Under the pieces are notes generated by a model. The model did no database searches. It had not been told where the DNA came from and saw nothing but the letters and a program-made list of their open reading frames with translations. The position numbers were made by a program, and so were the translations under genes. A DNA stretch of 64,000 bases from Micromonospora haikouensis (GTDB taxonomy: Bacteria > Actinomycetota > Actinomycetes > Mycobacteriales > Micromonosporaceae): the NCBI RefSeq assembly GCF_900091595.1, contig NZ_FMCW01000013.1, positions 62,001 through 126,000 of the forward strand. Direction: 5' to 3'. Shown here piece by piece: positions 55,449 to 64,000 of the stretch; within the stretch, counting starts at the first letter, position 1; every line of letters starts with the position of its first letter.

Positions 55449-58157
55449 GTGCTCGCCGACGTAACCCTCGACCTGCCGGTCCGCCCCGCGCTGCCGGGGC
55501 TGCTCGACGCCCTGCGCGCGGCCGGCGGCGCGGTCCTGGTCGCACCGCCCGGCACGGGGAAGACCACTCTGGCCCCGCTGGCCGTGGCCGGGGCGGTCGC
55601 CGGCCGGGTGGTGCTCGCCCAGCCGCGCCGGGTGGCCGCCCGCGCGGCGGCGCACCGGATGGCCGCCCTGCTCGGCGAGCGGGTCGGCGACCGGGTCGGA
55701 TACGCGGTGCGCGGCGAGCGCCGGGTCAGCGCCGCCACCCGGGTCGAGGTGGTCACCACCGGCCTGCTGGTGCGCCGGCTGCACCGCGATCCGGAGCTGC
55801 CCGGCGTCGGCGCGGTGCTCCTCGACGAGTGCCACGAGCGGCAGCTCGACGCCGACCTGGCGCTGGCGTTCACCGCGCAGGCGCGCGAGACCCTGCGCCC
55901 GGACCTGTGGCTGCTGGCCATGTCGGCGACCCCGGACGCGGACCGCTTCGCCACGCTGCTCGGCACCGGAGGCATCCCGGCCGAGGTGGTGCGGGCGGAG
56001 GCCGCGCTGCACCCGGTGGCCCGGGTCTGGGCCCCGCCGCCCCGCCCGGCCCCCGTGACCGCCTCCGGCCGGGTCGACCCGGCGCTGCTGGACCACGTGG
56101 CGGCCACCGTGCGCCGGGCGCTCGCCCAGCACGACGGTGACGTGCTGGTCTTCCTGCCGGGGGTGGGCGAGATCGCCGCCGTGACCGGTCGGCTGGCCGC
56201 CCTGCGGGGCACCGTGGACCTGCTGCCGCTGCACGGGCGGCTGCGCGCCGCCGAGCAGGACGCGGCGCTGCGCCCCGCCGGCCGGCGGCGGGTGGTGCTG
56301 GCCACCGCCGTGGCGGAGAGCAGCCTGACCGTGCCCGGGGTCCGGGTCGTGGTCGACGCCGGGCTGGCCCGGGTGCCCCGGGTGGACCTGTCCCGGGGGC
56401 TGGGGGCGCTGGTCACCGTGCCGGTGTCCCGGGCGGCGGCGACCCAGCGGGCCGGACGCGCCGGCCGGGAGGCACCCGGGCACGTCTACCGCTGCTGGTC
56501 GGAGGCGACGCACGCCCGGCTCGCCGCCCAGCCGGAGCCGGAGATCGCCACCGCCGACCTCACCGGCTTCGCCCTGGAACTGGCCGCCTGGGGCGACCCG
56601 GACGGCACCGGGCTGGCCCTGCCGGACCCGCCGCCGGCCGCCGCCATGACGGTCGCCCGGGACGCCCTGACCACCCTCGGCGCGCTGGACGCGGCGGGCC
56701 GGATCACCGACCGGGGGCGGGCCATCGCCGGGGCCGGGACGCACCCCCGGCTGGCCCGGGCGCTGCTGGACGGCGCGCCGGTGGTCGGCGCGGACCGGGC
56801 CGCCGAGGTCGTCGCGCTGCTCGCCGACGACACCGTCGCCGGGCCGGGCGACGACCTCGCCGCCGCGTGGCGGCGGCTGCGGGCGGGCACGGACCCGGTG
56901 GCCACCGCCCGCTGGCGCGCCGAGACCCGCCGGCTGCGCGCCGCCCTGCCCACCGGTACGACCGCCCCGACGACCTCAGCGCGCCCCGACGCCCCCGGCC
57001 GCGACGGCACGCCCGGACGGGACCGGATCGGCCAGCCGCCGGGGCGCGACCGCACCGACCAGCCGGCGGGCCGGGACCGAACCGACCGCACGCCGGGGCG
57101 AGACCGGATCGGCCAGCCGCCGGGGCGGGACCACACCGACGGCGCGCCGGGGCGGGAGCGGCCGGAGGGGCCGCTGCCCGACGAGCTGGCCGCCGGGCTG
57201 CTGGTCGGGCTGGCGTACCCGGAGCGGTTGGCCCGCCTCCGACGGGCCGGCGGGTCGACGTACCTGATGGCGGGCGGCACCGCGGCGGAGCTGGCCCCGG
57301 GGTCGGCGCTGGCCGGCACGGCGTGGCTTGCCGTCGCGGTGGCCGACCGGTCCCCCGGCGCGCCGACCGCCCGGGTGCGGCTGGCCGCCGGCCTGGACGA
57401 GGCGACGGCGCGGGAGGCCGGCGGGCCGCTGCTGCGCTCCAGGCGGGAGGTGGTCTGGTCCGGCGGGGACGTGATGGCCCGGGAGGTGGTCCGCCTCGGC
57501 GCGATCGAGCTGGTCGCCCGGCCGCTGGCCCACCCCGGGCCGGAGCTGGTGGCCGCCGCGCTGCGCGACGGGCTGCGCCGCGACGGCCTGGCGCTGCTCA
57601 CCTGGTCGCCGGCCGCGCGGGCGCTGCGCGAGCGGATGGCGTTCTGCCGGCACGCGCTCGGGCCGGACTGGCCGGACGTGACCGACGACGCGCTGCTGGC
57701 CGGCGTGGCCGACTGGCTGGGCCCGGAGCTGGCCGCTGCCCGCCGCCGCGCCGACCTGGCCCGGGTCGACGTCGTCGCCGCGCTGCGCCGGCTGCTGCCC
57801 TGGTCGCTGGCGGCCCGGCTGGACGAGCTGGCCCCGGAGCGGATCGCCGTGCCCAGCGGCTCCCGGGTCCGGGTGGACTACGCCGACCCGGCCGCCCCGG
57901 TGCTCGCGGTGAAGCTCCAGGAGACGTTCGGCTGGGCCGACGCGCCCCGGGTCGCCGCCGGCCGGGTGCCGGTGCTGCTGCACCTGCTCTCCCCGGCCGG
58001 ACGGCCGGTGGCGGTCACCGCCGACCTGGCGTCGTTCTGGCGCACGGGCTATCCGCAGGTCCGCGCGGAGCTGCGCGGGCGCTACCCCCGCCACCCCTGG
58101 CCGGAGGACCCGACCACGGCCGAGCCGACCCGCCGGGCGGCCCCCCGCCGCCGCTGA
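55449..58157 (+). CDS. hrpB: ATP-dependent helicase HrpB with repeat insertion
   Basis: A 902-residue DEAH-type RNA helicase-like protein. Motif I is VAPPGTGKTTLAPLAVAGAV (about residue 37), motif Ia QPRRVAARAAAHRMAAL, the DExH box LLDECHERQLDADLAL (about 125), motif III MSATPDADRF, and motif VI TQRAGRAGREAPGHVYR. The HrpB C-terminal domain follows. The length exceeds the usual 820-840 because of about 60 residues (512-574) of GRDR-type nonamer repeats inserted between domains. GTG 55449 is the start. Its role in bacteria is unclear; E. coli HrpB binds PBP1B. It follows the DUF397 gene by 30 bp. Confidence 0.9.
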   Translation: MLADVTLDLPVRPALPGLLDALRAAGGAVLVAPPGTGKTTLAPLAVAGAVAGRVVLAQPRRVAARAAAHRMAALLGERVGDRVGYAVRGERRVSAATRVEVVTTGLLVRRLHRDPELPGVGAVLLDECHERQLDADLALAFTAQARETLRPDLWLLAMSATPDADRFATLLGTGGIPAEVVRAEAALHPVARVWAPPPRPAPVTASGRVDPALLDHVAATVRRALAQHDGDVLVFLPGVGEIAAVTGRLAALRGTVDLLPLHGRLRAAEQDAALRPAGRRRVVLATAVAESSLTVPGVRVVVDAGLARVPRVDLSRGLGALVTVPVSRAAATQRAGRAGREAPGHVYRCWSEATHARLAAQPEPEIATADLTGFALELAAWGDPDGTGLALPDPPPAAAMTVARDALTTLGALDAAGRITDRGRAIAGAGTHPRLARALLDGAPVVGADRAAEVVALLADDTVAGPGDDLAAAWRRLRAGTDPVATARWRAETRRLRAALPTGTTAPTTSARPDAPGRDGTPGRDRIGQPPGRDRTDQPAGRDRTDRTPGRDRIGQPPGRDHTDGAPGRERPEGPLPDELAAGLLVGLAYPERLARLRRAGGSTYLMAGGTAAELAPGSALAGTAWLAVAVADRSPGAPTARVRLAAGLDEATAREAGGPLLRSRREVVWSGGDVMAREVVRLGAIELVARPLAHPGPELVAAALRDGLRRDGLALLTWSPAARALRERMAFCRHALGPDWPDVTDDALLAGVADWLGPELAAARRRADLARVDVVAALRRLLPWSLAARLDELAPERIAVPSGSRVRVDYADPAAPVLAVKLQETFGWADAPRVAAGRVPVLLHLLSPAGRPVAVTADLASFWRTGYPQVRAELRGRYPRHPWPEDPTTAEPTRRAAPRRR

Positions 58158-58200
58158 CCCGGGCCCGCCCGGACCCGGCCCCGCCCGGACCCGGGCTCAC

Positions 58201-58257
58201 CATGTCGGCGACATGGGGGTGTCCCGAGGCCCCGGATACCGCCATGTCGCCGACATG
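58201..58257. repeat. Repeat B, copy 3
   Basis: Arms 58201-58224 and 58234-58257 around a 9-nt loop, with two mismatches. It starts with CATGTCGGCGACATG. It lies between the convergent HrpB and PP2C genes. Confidence 0.85.
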
Positions 58258-58296
58258 GCGGCGGCCACCCGGGCGGGCGGCGGGCGGGCGGGGGGG

Positions 58297-59025
58297 TCAG
58301 TCCTCGGCGACCACGTCGGCGATGACGACGGTGACGTTGTCGGGGCCGCCGGCGCGCAGCGCCAGGTCGATCAGCCGCCGGGCGCACTCGTCGCGGTCCG
58401 GGTGCCCGGCCAGCACCTCGGCGAGGGTGTCCGGACGCACCACGTTGGACAGGCCGTCGCTGCACAGCAGCCAGCGGTCGCCGGCCCGGGGCACCATGGT
58501 CGCGTACGCCGGGGAGACCTCGCCGCCCTGCAACGCCTGGGTGACGACGGCCCGGCGGGGGTGGCTCGCGGCCTGGTCGGGGGTGATCAGGCCCTGGTCG
58601 ACGAGCATCTGCACGAAGGTGTCGTCGCGGGTGATCTGCTTGAGCACCCCCTCCCGGTAGAGGTAGGCGCGGGAGTCGCCGACGTGGGCCAGGGCGAGGC
58701 AGCTTCCGGTGCGGGCGAAGAGCAGGGCTGTCAGGGTGGTCCCCATGCCCTGCCGCTCGGGGTCCTCGCGCACGGCCTCGGCGATCCGCGCGGTCGCCTG
58801 CTCGATGCCGCTCTGCAGGGCGGCGACCAGGGCGTCCTCGGGTGTGGCCAGGTCCAGGGGTCCGACCGCGTCGATCGCGATGCGGCTGGCCAGGTCTCCG
58901 GCGGCCATCCCGCCCATGCCGTCGGCGACGGCGACGAGCCAGGTGCCGGAGTGCAGGGCGTCCTGGTTGCCGCTGCGGATCAGCCCGCGGTCGCTCGCCC
59001 CCACGGAACGCAGCTTCAGGGTCAT
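58297..59025 (-). CDS. PP2C family Ser/Thr protein phosphatase
   Basis: A 242-residue PstP-like phosphatase of the Mg2+/Mn2+-dependent PPM family. The motifs DRGLIRSGNQDALH (11-24), VADGMGGMAAGDLAS, LAHVGDSRAYLYREG, LLCSDGLSNVV and GGPDNVTVV carry the metal-binding Asp residues. It has no membrane anchor or sensor domain, so it acts in the cytoplasm. It is divergent from the GH9 gene. A PknB-like kinase is not in the window. Confidence 0.9.
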   Translation of the reverse strand: MTLKLRSVGASDRGLIRSGNQDALHSGTWLVAVADGMGGMAAGDLASRIAIDAVGPLDLATPEDALVAALQSGIEQATARIAEAVREDPERQGMGTTLTALLFARTGSCLALAHVGDSRAYLYREGVLKQITRDDTFVQMLVDQGLITPDQAASHPRRAVVTQALQGGEVSPAYATMVPRAGDRWLLCSDGLSNVVRPDTLAEVLAGHPDRDECARRLIDLALRAGGPDNVTVVIADVVAED

Positions 59026-59143
59026 GGCACGCAGCCTGCCAGTTGGAGGGCGCAGTTGTCTCTAGGAGATCGCGACGACGCCGCGTGGCGCGGCGAATCT
59101 CACGCGGCGGGACGGGCCGATCAATCTTATTCAGCCACCTCAA

Positions 59144-59172
59144 TTGACACGGCAGACACCCGCTGGAAATAT
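59144..59172 (+). promoter_or_regulatory. Housekeeping-type promoter for the GH9 cellulase
   Basis: TTGACA (59144-59149, full consensus), a 17-bp spacer and AAATAT (59167-59172). A second -10-like GATAAT at 59179-59184 overlaps the operator. The predicted start is near 59180. Confidence 0.6.
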
Positions 59173-59183
59173 CAGGCGGATAA

Positions 59184-59197
59184 TGGGAGCGCTCCCA
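59184..59197. promoter_or_regulatory. CebR operator, perfect 14-bp palindrome
   Basis: TGGGAGCGCTCCCA (59184-59197) matches the Streptomyces CebR consensus exactly. It lies 5-15 bp after the predicted start, so a bound repressor would block the polymerase. Confidence 0.85.
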
Positions 59198-59233
59198 GCA
59201 TCGGCGCAGCCCCGTCCCCCGGAAGGATCCCCC

Positions 59234-61855
59234 GTGACGCCATCCCGACGACGTCGACGCCGCCTCGCGGTACTCGCCGCGGCGACCGCCCTGGCTCTCA
59301 CCGGCACCACCGCCGGTGTGGCCCACGCCGAGGTCCCCCCGGACGCCCCCGAGCAGCTGAAGAACGGCGACTTCAGCGAGGGCGTCTCCCCCTGGTTCTC
59401 ATACGGCACCGGCCCGCTCGGGGTGACCGACGGCCGGCTCTGCGCCACCGTCGACGGCGGGCTGGCCAACCCCTGGGACGCCGGCATCGGGCAGGACGCC
59501 GTGCCGCTGACCGGCGGCTCCGAGTACGAGCTGTCCTTCGACATCACCGCCACCCCCGGGGCGAACGTCAAGGCCGTGCTCCAGCTCGGCGCCGCCCCCT
59601 ACACGCAGTACGCCAGCGTGGACGCCGCCGCCACCGGCACCAGCGCGCACTTCACCAAGACGTTCACCGCGAGCGAGGACAACCCAAGCGCGCAGATCAT
59701 CTTCCAGGTCGGCGGTGCCGCCGCCGAGCAGACCATCTGCCTCGACAACGTCTCGCTGCGCGGCGGCGAGCCGCCGGTGCCGTACGAGCCGGACACCGGG
59801 CCCCGGGTGCGGGTCAACCAGGTCGGCTACCTGCCGGGCGGCCCGAAGAACGCCACCGTGGTCACCGAGGCCACCACCCCGTTCGCCTGGCAGCTGCGCT
59901 CCGCCGCCGGCGCGGTGGTGGCCAGCGGGCAGAGCAAGCCGCGCGGGGTCGACGAGGCGTCCGGGCAGAACGTGCAGACCATCGACTTCTCGTCGTTCCG
60001 CACGCCGGGCACCGGCTACACGCTCGTCGCCGACGGCGAGACCAGCCACCCGTTCGACATCTCCGGCACCCTCTACGACAAGCTGCGCAGCGACGCCCTC
60101 CAGTTCTTCTACATCCAGCGCAGCGGCATCGCCATCGACGGCGACCTGGTCGGCGAGGAGTACGCCCGCGCCGCCGGTCACCTCGGCGTCGCCCCCAACC
60201 AGGGCGACACCAGCGTGCCCTGCCAGCCGGGGGTCTGCGACTATTCCCTCGACGTGCGCGGCGGCTGGTACGACGCGGGCGACCACGGCAAGTACGTGGT
60301 CAACGGCGGCATCGCCACCTACCAGCTGCTGAACACCTTCGAGCGCACCAAGACGGCGGCCACCGCCGACGGCGGCGCGGGGCTGGCCGACAGCACGCTG
60401 CGGGTGCCCGAGCGCGGCAACGCCGTGCCCGACATCCTCGACGAGGCCCGCTGGGAGCTGGAGTTCCTGCTGCGCATGCAGGTGCCGGCCGGCAAGCCGC
60501 TGGCCGGGATGGCCCACCACAAGATCCACGACAAGAACTGGACGGGCCTGCCGCTCGACCCGGCCGCCGACCCGCAGCCGCGCGAGCTGCACCCGCCGTC
60601 CACGGCCGCCACGCTCAACCTGGCCGCCGTCGCCGCCCAGTGCGCCCGCCTGTTCGCCCCGTACGACGCGGCGTTCGCCACCCGCTGCGGCACCGCCGCG
60701 AAGACCGCGTACGCCGCCGCCAAGGCGCACCCGGCGATCTACGCCAGCCCCACCGACGGCACCGGCGGCGGCACGTACGACGACACCGACGTCAGCGACG
60801 AGTTCTACTGGGCCGCCGCCGAGCTGTTCCTGACCACCGGTGAGGCCGCGTACCTGACCGACCTGACCGCCTCGAAGCACCACACCGGCGCGGTCTTCGG
60901 CGACCAGGGCTTCGGCTGGCAGGGCGTCGCCGCGCTGGGCCGCCTCGACCTGGCCACCGTCCCCAGCGGCCTGCCGGCCGCCGAGCGCACCCGGGTCCGC
61001 GCCTCGGTGACCGCCGCGGCCGACCGCTACCTGGAGATCGCCGCCGGCCAGGCTTACGGGCTGCCCATGCCCGGCGACGCCAACAGCTACTTCTGGGGCG
61101 CCAACGGCAACATCACCAACAACGCGGTCGTGCTGGGCACCGCCTTCGACCTGACCCGCGACGCGAAGTACCGCGACGGGGCCGTGCAGGCGGCCGACTA
61201 CCTGCTGGGCCGCAACGCGCTCAACATCTCGTACGTGACCGGGTGGGGCGAGCACACCGCGCGCAACCAGCACAGCCGGATGTACGCCAACCAGTTCGAC
61301 CCCACCTCGCCCAACCCGCCCGCCGGCTCCCTCGCCGGTGGCGCGAACGCCGGCCTGCAGGACCCGTTCTCGTCGAACCTGCTCGCCGGCTGCAAGCCGA
61401 TGTTCTGCTACGTCGACGACATCAACTCGTACTCGACCAACGAGATCGCGATCAACTGGAACTCGGCGCTGACCTGGCTGGCCTCGTTCCTCGCCGACCA
61501 GGACGACGCTCCGGCCGTGCCGGCGCCGGTCTGCTCGGTGTCGTACGACAACTACGGCACCTGGCACGGCGGCACCGGGTTCACCGCCCAGGTGACCATC
61601 CGCAACACCGGCACCGCCGTCGTGAACGGCTGGACCGCGAAGTTCGCCTTCACCGGTGACCAGAAGGTGCGGGAGGCGTGGATGGCGAAGGTGACCCAGT
61701 CCGGGGCCACCGTGACGGCGAAGAACGAGTCGTACAACGCCCGGATCGACCCGGGCGGCGCCACGACCTTCGGCTTCAACGCCACCACCAGCGGCGGCGC
61801 GAACCCCGCGCCGGGCCTGGTCACGGTCAACGGCGCGCCCTGCACCCTGTCCTGA
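59234..61855 (+). CDS. Secreted cellulase, CBM4-Ig-GH9-CBM2
   Basis: An 873-residue exported glucanase. GTG 59234 has GGAAGGA upstream. A signal peptide spans 1 to about 32 (ends AHA). Parts in order: CBM4/9 beta-sandwich (about 38-170), a CelD-type Ig-like domain (about 183-265; [20 protein letters not shown]), the GH9 catalytic domain (about 275-750) with [13 protein letters not shown] (the nucleophile/base Asp region) and [20 protein letters not shown] containing the catalytic Glu, then CBM2 (about 765-873) with Cys at both ends. It works with the GH6 enzyme on cellulose. Regulation is by the CebR-type box, and a hairpin follows. Confidence 0.93.
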   Translation: MTPSRRRRRRLAVLAAATALALTGTTAGVAHAEVPPDAPEQLKNGDFSEGVSPWFSYGTGPLGVTDGRLCATVDGGLANPWDAGIGQDAVPLTGGSEYELSFDITATPGANVKAVLQLGAAPYTQYASVDAAATGTSAHFTKTFTASEDNPSAQIIFQVGGAAAEQTICLDNVSLRGGEPPVPYEPDTGPRVRVNQVGYLPGGPKNATVVTEATTPFAWQLRSAAGAVVASGQSKPRGVDEASGQNVQTIDFSSFRTPGTGYTLVADGETSHPFDISGTLYDKLRSDALQFFYIQRSGIAIDGDLVGEEYARAAGHLGVAPNQGDTSVPCQPGVCDYSLDVRGGWYDAGDHGKYVVNGGIATYQLLNTFERTKTAATADGGAGLADSTLRVPERGNAVPDILDEARWELEFLLRMQVPAGKPLAGMAHHKIHDKNWTGLPLDPAADPQPRELHPPSTAATLNLAAVAAQCARLFAPYDAAFATRCGTAAKTAYAAAKAHPAIYASPTDGTGGGTYDDTDVSDEFYWAAAELFLTTGEAAYLTDLTASKHHTGAVFGDQGFGWQGVAALGRLDLATVPSGLPAAERTRVRASVTAAADRYLEIAAGQAYGLPMPGDANSYFWGANGNITNNAVVLGTAFDLTRDAKYRDGAVQAADYLLGRNALNISYVTGWGEHTARNQHSRMYANQFDPTSPNPPAGSLAGGANAGLQDPFSSNLLAGCKPMFCYVDDINSYSTNEIAINWNSALTWLASFLADQDDAPAVPAPVCSVSYDNYGTWHGGTGFTAQVTIRNTGTAVVNGWTAKFAFTGDQKVREAWMAKVTQSGATVTAKNESYNARIDPGGATTFGFNATTSGGANPAPGLVTVNGAPCTLS

Positions 61856-61867
61856 CCCGTCCAGCCG

Positions 61868-61904
61868 GAAAGGGTGGCCTCCCGTTCGGGGGGGCCACCC
61901 TTTC
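61868..61904. terminator. Bidirectional hairpin terminator
   Basis: GAAAGGGTGGCC (61868-61879) pairs with GGCCACCCTTTC (61893-61904). It lies between the convergent GH9 and snapalysin-like genes and has a T-run on one side. Confidence 0.8.
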
Positions 61905-61935
61905 GGCGTTCCGGCCGGCGGCGTCGCCGCGCGGA

Positions 61936-62532
61936 TCAGGGGGCGTCGTGCGCCCCGGCGGTGACCCCGCCCGCCATGCTCGGGGCGGCCTCGCCGCCGA
62001 CCCAGACGTACGTCTTGCCGACCGTCGTCGTCGCGGTGAGCCCGCCGGCGAAGAGCTGGTTGACGCGGGACGCCTCGGCGGCGCTGGGGGTCGCGTTGGT
62101 GCAGGACACCGGCGCGCTGCTGCCGGACATCAGGTCGGAGCAGAGGCCGGTGCGCTTGTCGGGCAGGCCGAGGATGTGGCCGATCTCGTGGGTGGCGATG
62201 CGGGTGCGGTTGTAGCCCTCGTTCACCGCCTCCCAGCCCATCCAGACCCGGCCGTTGCCCAGCGAGGTGGTCTGCGCCCGGGGCCAGCCGTTGTCCACGT
62301 AGATGGTGATGTTGCCGGGGGTGGCGGGCAGCAGCCGGACGGTGCTGACGTTGCTGTTCCAGATCTGGGCGGCCTGGTCGAAGTTGGTGCGGAACTCGCC
62401 GGCCCGGCTCGCGTCGTAGTAGACGGTGCGGACGGCGGACGCGCTGGTGCCGGTGGCGGCCAGCACCCCGGCGGCGGCCAGGACGGTCGCGGCCAGGGCT
62501 CCGGCCGCACGCAGCAGGTGTCGTCGGATCAC
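61936..62532 (-). CDS. Snapalysin-like secreted zinc metalloprotease (M7)
   Basis: A 198-residue small metalloprotease. GTG 62532 with GGAG upstream gives MIRRHLLRAAGALAATVLAA, a signal peptide of about 35 residues. The metzincin motif HEIGHILGLPD is near residue 118, followed by CSDLMSGSSAPVSC with the Met-turn and a disulphide Cys pair. Size and sequence match snapalysin of Streptomyces, a small secreted neutral protease. It is a single gene between the cellulase terminator and the UBP zinc finger gene. Confidence 0.88.
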   Translation of the reverse strand: MIRRHLLRAAGALAATVLAAAGVLAATGTSASAVRTVYYDASRAGEFRTNFDQAAQIWNSNVSTVRLLPATPGNITIYVDNGWPRAQTTSLGNGRVWMGWEAVNEGYNRTRIATHEIGHILGLPDKRTGLCSDLMSGSSAPVSCTNATPSAAEASRVNQLFAGGLTATTTVGKTYVWVGGEAAPSMAGGVTAGAHDAP

Positions 62533-62667
62533 ACGCACTCCTCGGAGGTCACGGCGGCAACACCGCACCAATCGATGTGCGTCGATGATAGATCCAGCCT
62601 GGCCGATCCATCCGCATAGCGGCTGCGTCATACGAGCCGCGTCGGCCCCGCCCTCCCGGGTGGCCGG

Positions 62668-62925
62668 TCAGCCGATCTCCTCGTCGACGAAGCACCAGCG
62701 CCACGCCTCCCCCGGCTGGATGGAGCGCATCACCGGGTGCCCGCTCTCCGCGAAGTGCTTCGACGCGTGCTGGTACGGCGACGAGTCGCAGCAACCCACG
62801 TGCCCGCAGGTCAGGCAGGACCGCAGGTGCACCCAGTCGGCGTTGCCGACGGTCACGCAGTCCGGGCACTCCGTCGTGGTGGCCGGCTCGACCGTGCCCG
62901 CCCCCGCCAGGTGCTCGCAGCTCAT
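62668..62925 (-). CDS. UBP-type zinc finger protein
   Basis: An 85-residue protein with the ZnF-UBP pattern: TECPDCVTVGNADWVHLRSC, CLTCGHVGCCDSSPYQHASK, then HFAESGHPV. The ligands bind zinc, and the fold in eukaryotes binds the ubiquitin C-terminus. Bacteria have no ubiquitin, so its ligand here is unknown. Its ATG 62925 overlaps the antiporter stop in an ATGA arrangement, so the two are co-translated, suggesting a role with the antiporter. Confidence 0.88.
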   Translation of the reverse strand: MSCEHLAGAGTVEPATTTECPDCVTVGNADWVHLRSCLTCGHVGCCDSSPYQHASKHFAESGHPVMRSIQPGEAWRWCFVDEEIG

Positions 62926-64000
62926 GACTCCTCCTCCCGCCGCAACAGCGACTCCTCCAGGTCCAGGTCGCGGTACGCCCGCACCAGCACCTCCTCCGGT
63001 ATCCGGCCGGAGTCGCGGGCGGCCCGGAACACCTCCCGCTCCGCGTCGATCATCTCCTGCCGCAGCCGACCGTACGCCTGCGACGGCGTTTCCCGCTCGG
63101 TGCCACCCAGCCGCTCCCACGCCAGGTTGGTGCGCTCCTGCGCCACCCGGCGCAGCCGCTCCACGACCGCCGTCGGCGCCGACTCGGCCAGCTCGTCCAG
63201 CCGCTCCCGGGCGGCCCGGCTGGCCTGCTGCTGCACGCCCGCCGCCGAGAGCGCGTCCTGCACCGGGTCGTCCGGGGGCAGCTTCAGCCGGCGGGCCACC
63301 GCCGGCAGCGTCGCGCCCTGGCCGACCAGCGTCACCACGATCACCGCGAAGGCCAGCCAGATGAACAACTGCCGGGGGTAGGGGCGGTCCTGCGCGAGGG
63401 TCAGCGGCAGGGCCAGCGCGGCGGCCAGGGTGACCACGCCCCGCATCCCGGCCCAGCCGATGACGATGGGGAACTTCGCCAACGGGGCCGGGTCCCGCTG
63501 CCGCACCCGGGGCACCAGGCGGGCCAGGTAGGTGGCCGGGAAGAGCCACACGAACCGGGTCAGGAAGACGGTGACCAGCACCGCGCCGGTGATCGCGGCG
63601 AGGAAGCCCAGCGGCTCGTCCAGGTCCCGCACCACCTCGCGCAGCTGGAGGCCGACCAGCAGGAAGACCAGCCCCTCCAGCAGGAACCGGACCAGCCGCC
63701 AGAACGCGCCGATCTGCAGCCGGGAGGCCGCCGACATCAGCAGCGGCATCTTGTGCCCGATCCCGAGGCCGGTCACCACCACGGCGACGACCCCGGAGGC
63801 GTGGATCTCCTCGGCGGCGAAGACCACCGCGAACGGCACGATCAGGGACACCGCGTTGTCCAGCAGCGGGTCGGTGATCCGCTTGTGCAGGAACCCGAAG
63901 ACCACCACCCCGAGCAGGCCCATCACGATGCCGCCGCCGGTGGCGACGAGCACCTCCCAGGCCACGTCGCCGACCCCGACCGACGTGCCGATCGTCGCCA
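62922..64000 (-). CDS. Na+/H+ antiporter (CPA1, NhaP-like), C-terminal part
   Basis: The gene runs off the right edge; about 359 codons are present. The membrane core shows LAAALALPLTLAQDRPYPRQ, WAGMRGVVTLAAALALPL and the FAAEEIHASGVVAVVVTGLG region, with about ten hydrophobic segments. A 110-residue cytoplasmic, charged C-terminal domain follows and ends LEESLLRREEES. The family exchanges Na+ for H+. It is translationally coupled to the UBP zinc finger gene. A second antiporter gene lies at 35242. Confidence 0.88.
   Translation of the reverse strand, partial: ATIGTSVGVGDVAWEVLVATGGGIVMGLLGVVVFGFLHKRITDPLLDNAVSLIVPFAVVFAAEEIHASGVVAVVVTGLGIGHKMPLLMSAASRLQIGAFWRLVRFLLEGLVFLLVGLQLREVVRDLDEPLGFLAAITGAVLVTVFLTRFVWLFPATYLARLVPRVRQRDPAPLAKFPIVIGWAGMRGVVTLAAALALPLTLAQDRPYPRQLFIWLAFAVIVVTLVGQGATLPAVARRLKLPPDDPVQDALSAAGVQQQASRAARERLDELAESAPTAVVERLRRVAQERTNLAWERLGGTERETPSQAYGRLRQEMIDAEREVFRAARDSGRIPEEVLVRAYRDLDLEESLLRREEES

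Overview
The window is about 64 kb of very GC-rich actinobacterial chromosome, most likely a Micromonosporaceae member such as Micromonospora. Support for this comes from frequent GTG starts, DUF5753/DUF397 regulator pairs, an F420-dependent oxidoreductase, DUF3618, holin-X and DUF4235 membrane genes, secreted cellulases behind CebR-type boxes, and several families of dispersed palindromic repeats. I see no tRNA, rRNA, transposase, integrase or CRISPR array. The assignment is inference from gene content.

Layout. 1-3.7 kb: minus-strand envelope genes (DUF4235, DUF3618, holin-X, MscS channel, DUF1206, lipoprotein). 3.9-12.4 kb: small acetyltransferase, NagZ-like hydrolase, a 41-residue membrane protein, F420 oxidoreductase, RecQ-type helicase, aldo-keto reductase with a divergent HxlR regulator, and an AraC regulator. 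12.6-21.5 kb: a tightly overlapping minus-strand operon for nucleotide-activated heptose (GmhB fused to a GT9 domain, GmhA, HldE) with four glycosyltransferase domains, an SDR and a topoisomerase IB. It is divergent from a polyprenol-phosphate mannosyltransferase gene. The intergenic gap holds a possible 25-codon gene with its own promoter and hairpin.

25.9-36.5 kb looks like a general-stress island: ChaB, YihY, DUF2795, SRPBCC, a broken MFS gene, a mechanosensitive-type protein, a SpoIIE phosphatase with a kinase-like domain, and a cation/proton antiporter. Several genes here and elsewhere have GTTT-N15/16-GGGTAC-like promoters of the SigB/SigF type, and a SigB/SigF-family sigma factor gene lies at 50.5 kb.

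36.6-43.2 kb: renalase-like FAD enzyme, XRE-cupin regulator, GH6 cellulase, SDR, GH15 hydrolase, stress protein. 43.6-55.4 kb: two DUF5753/DUF397 loci (one frameshifted), MarR-pirin operon, phospholipase D-like protein, sigma factor, APC permease and GPP34 protein. 55.4-64 kb: HrpB helicase, PP2C phosphatase, GH9 cellulase, snapalysin-like protease, UBP zinc finger and a second Na+/H+ antiporter cut by the window edge.

The most coherent stories are (1) two cellulases under the same CebR-type box placed just after a housekeeping-type promoter, (2) the heptose glycan operon in an organism expected to lack LPS, (3) a SigB-like promoter set, and (4) four intergenic palindromic repeat families, one always lying between convergent genes.
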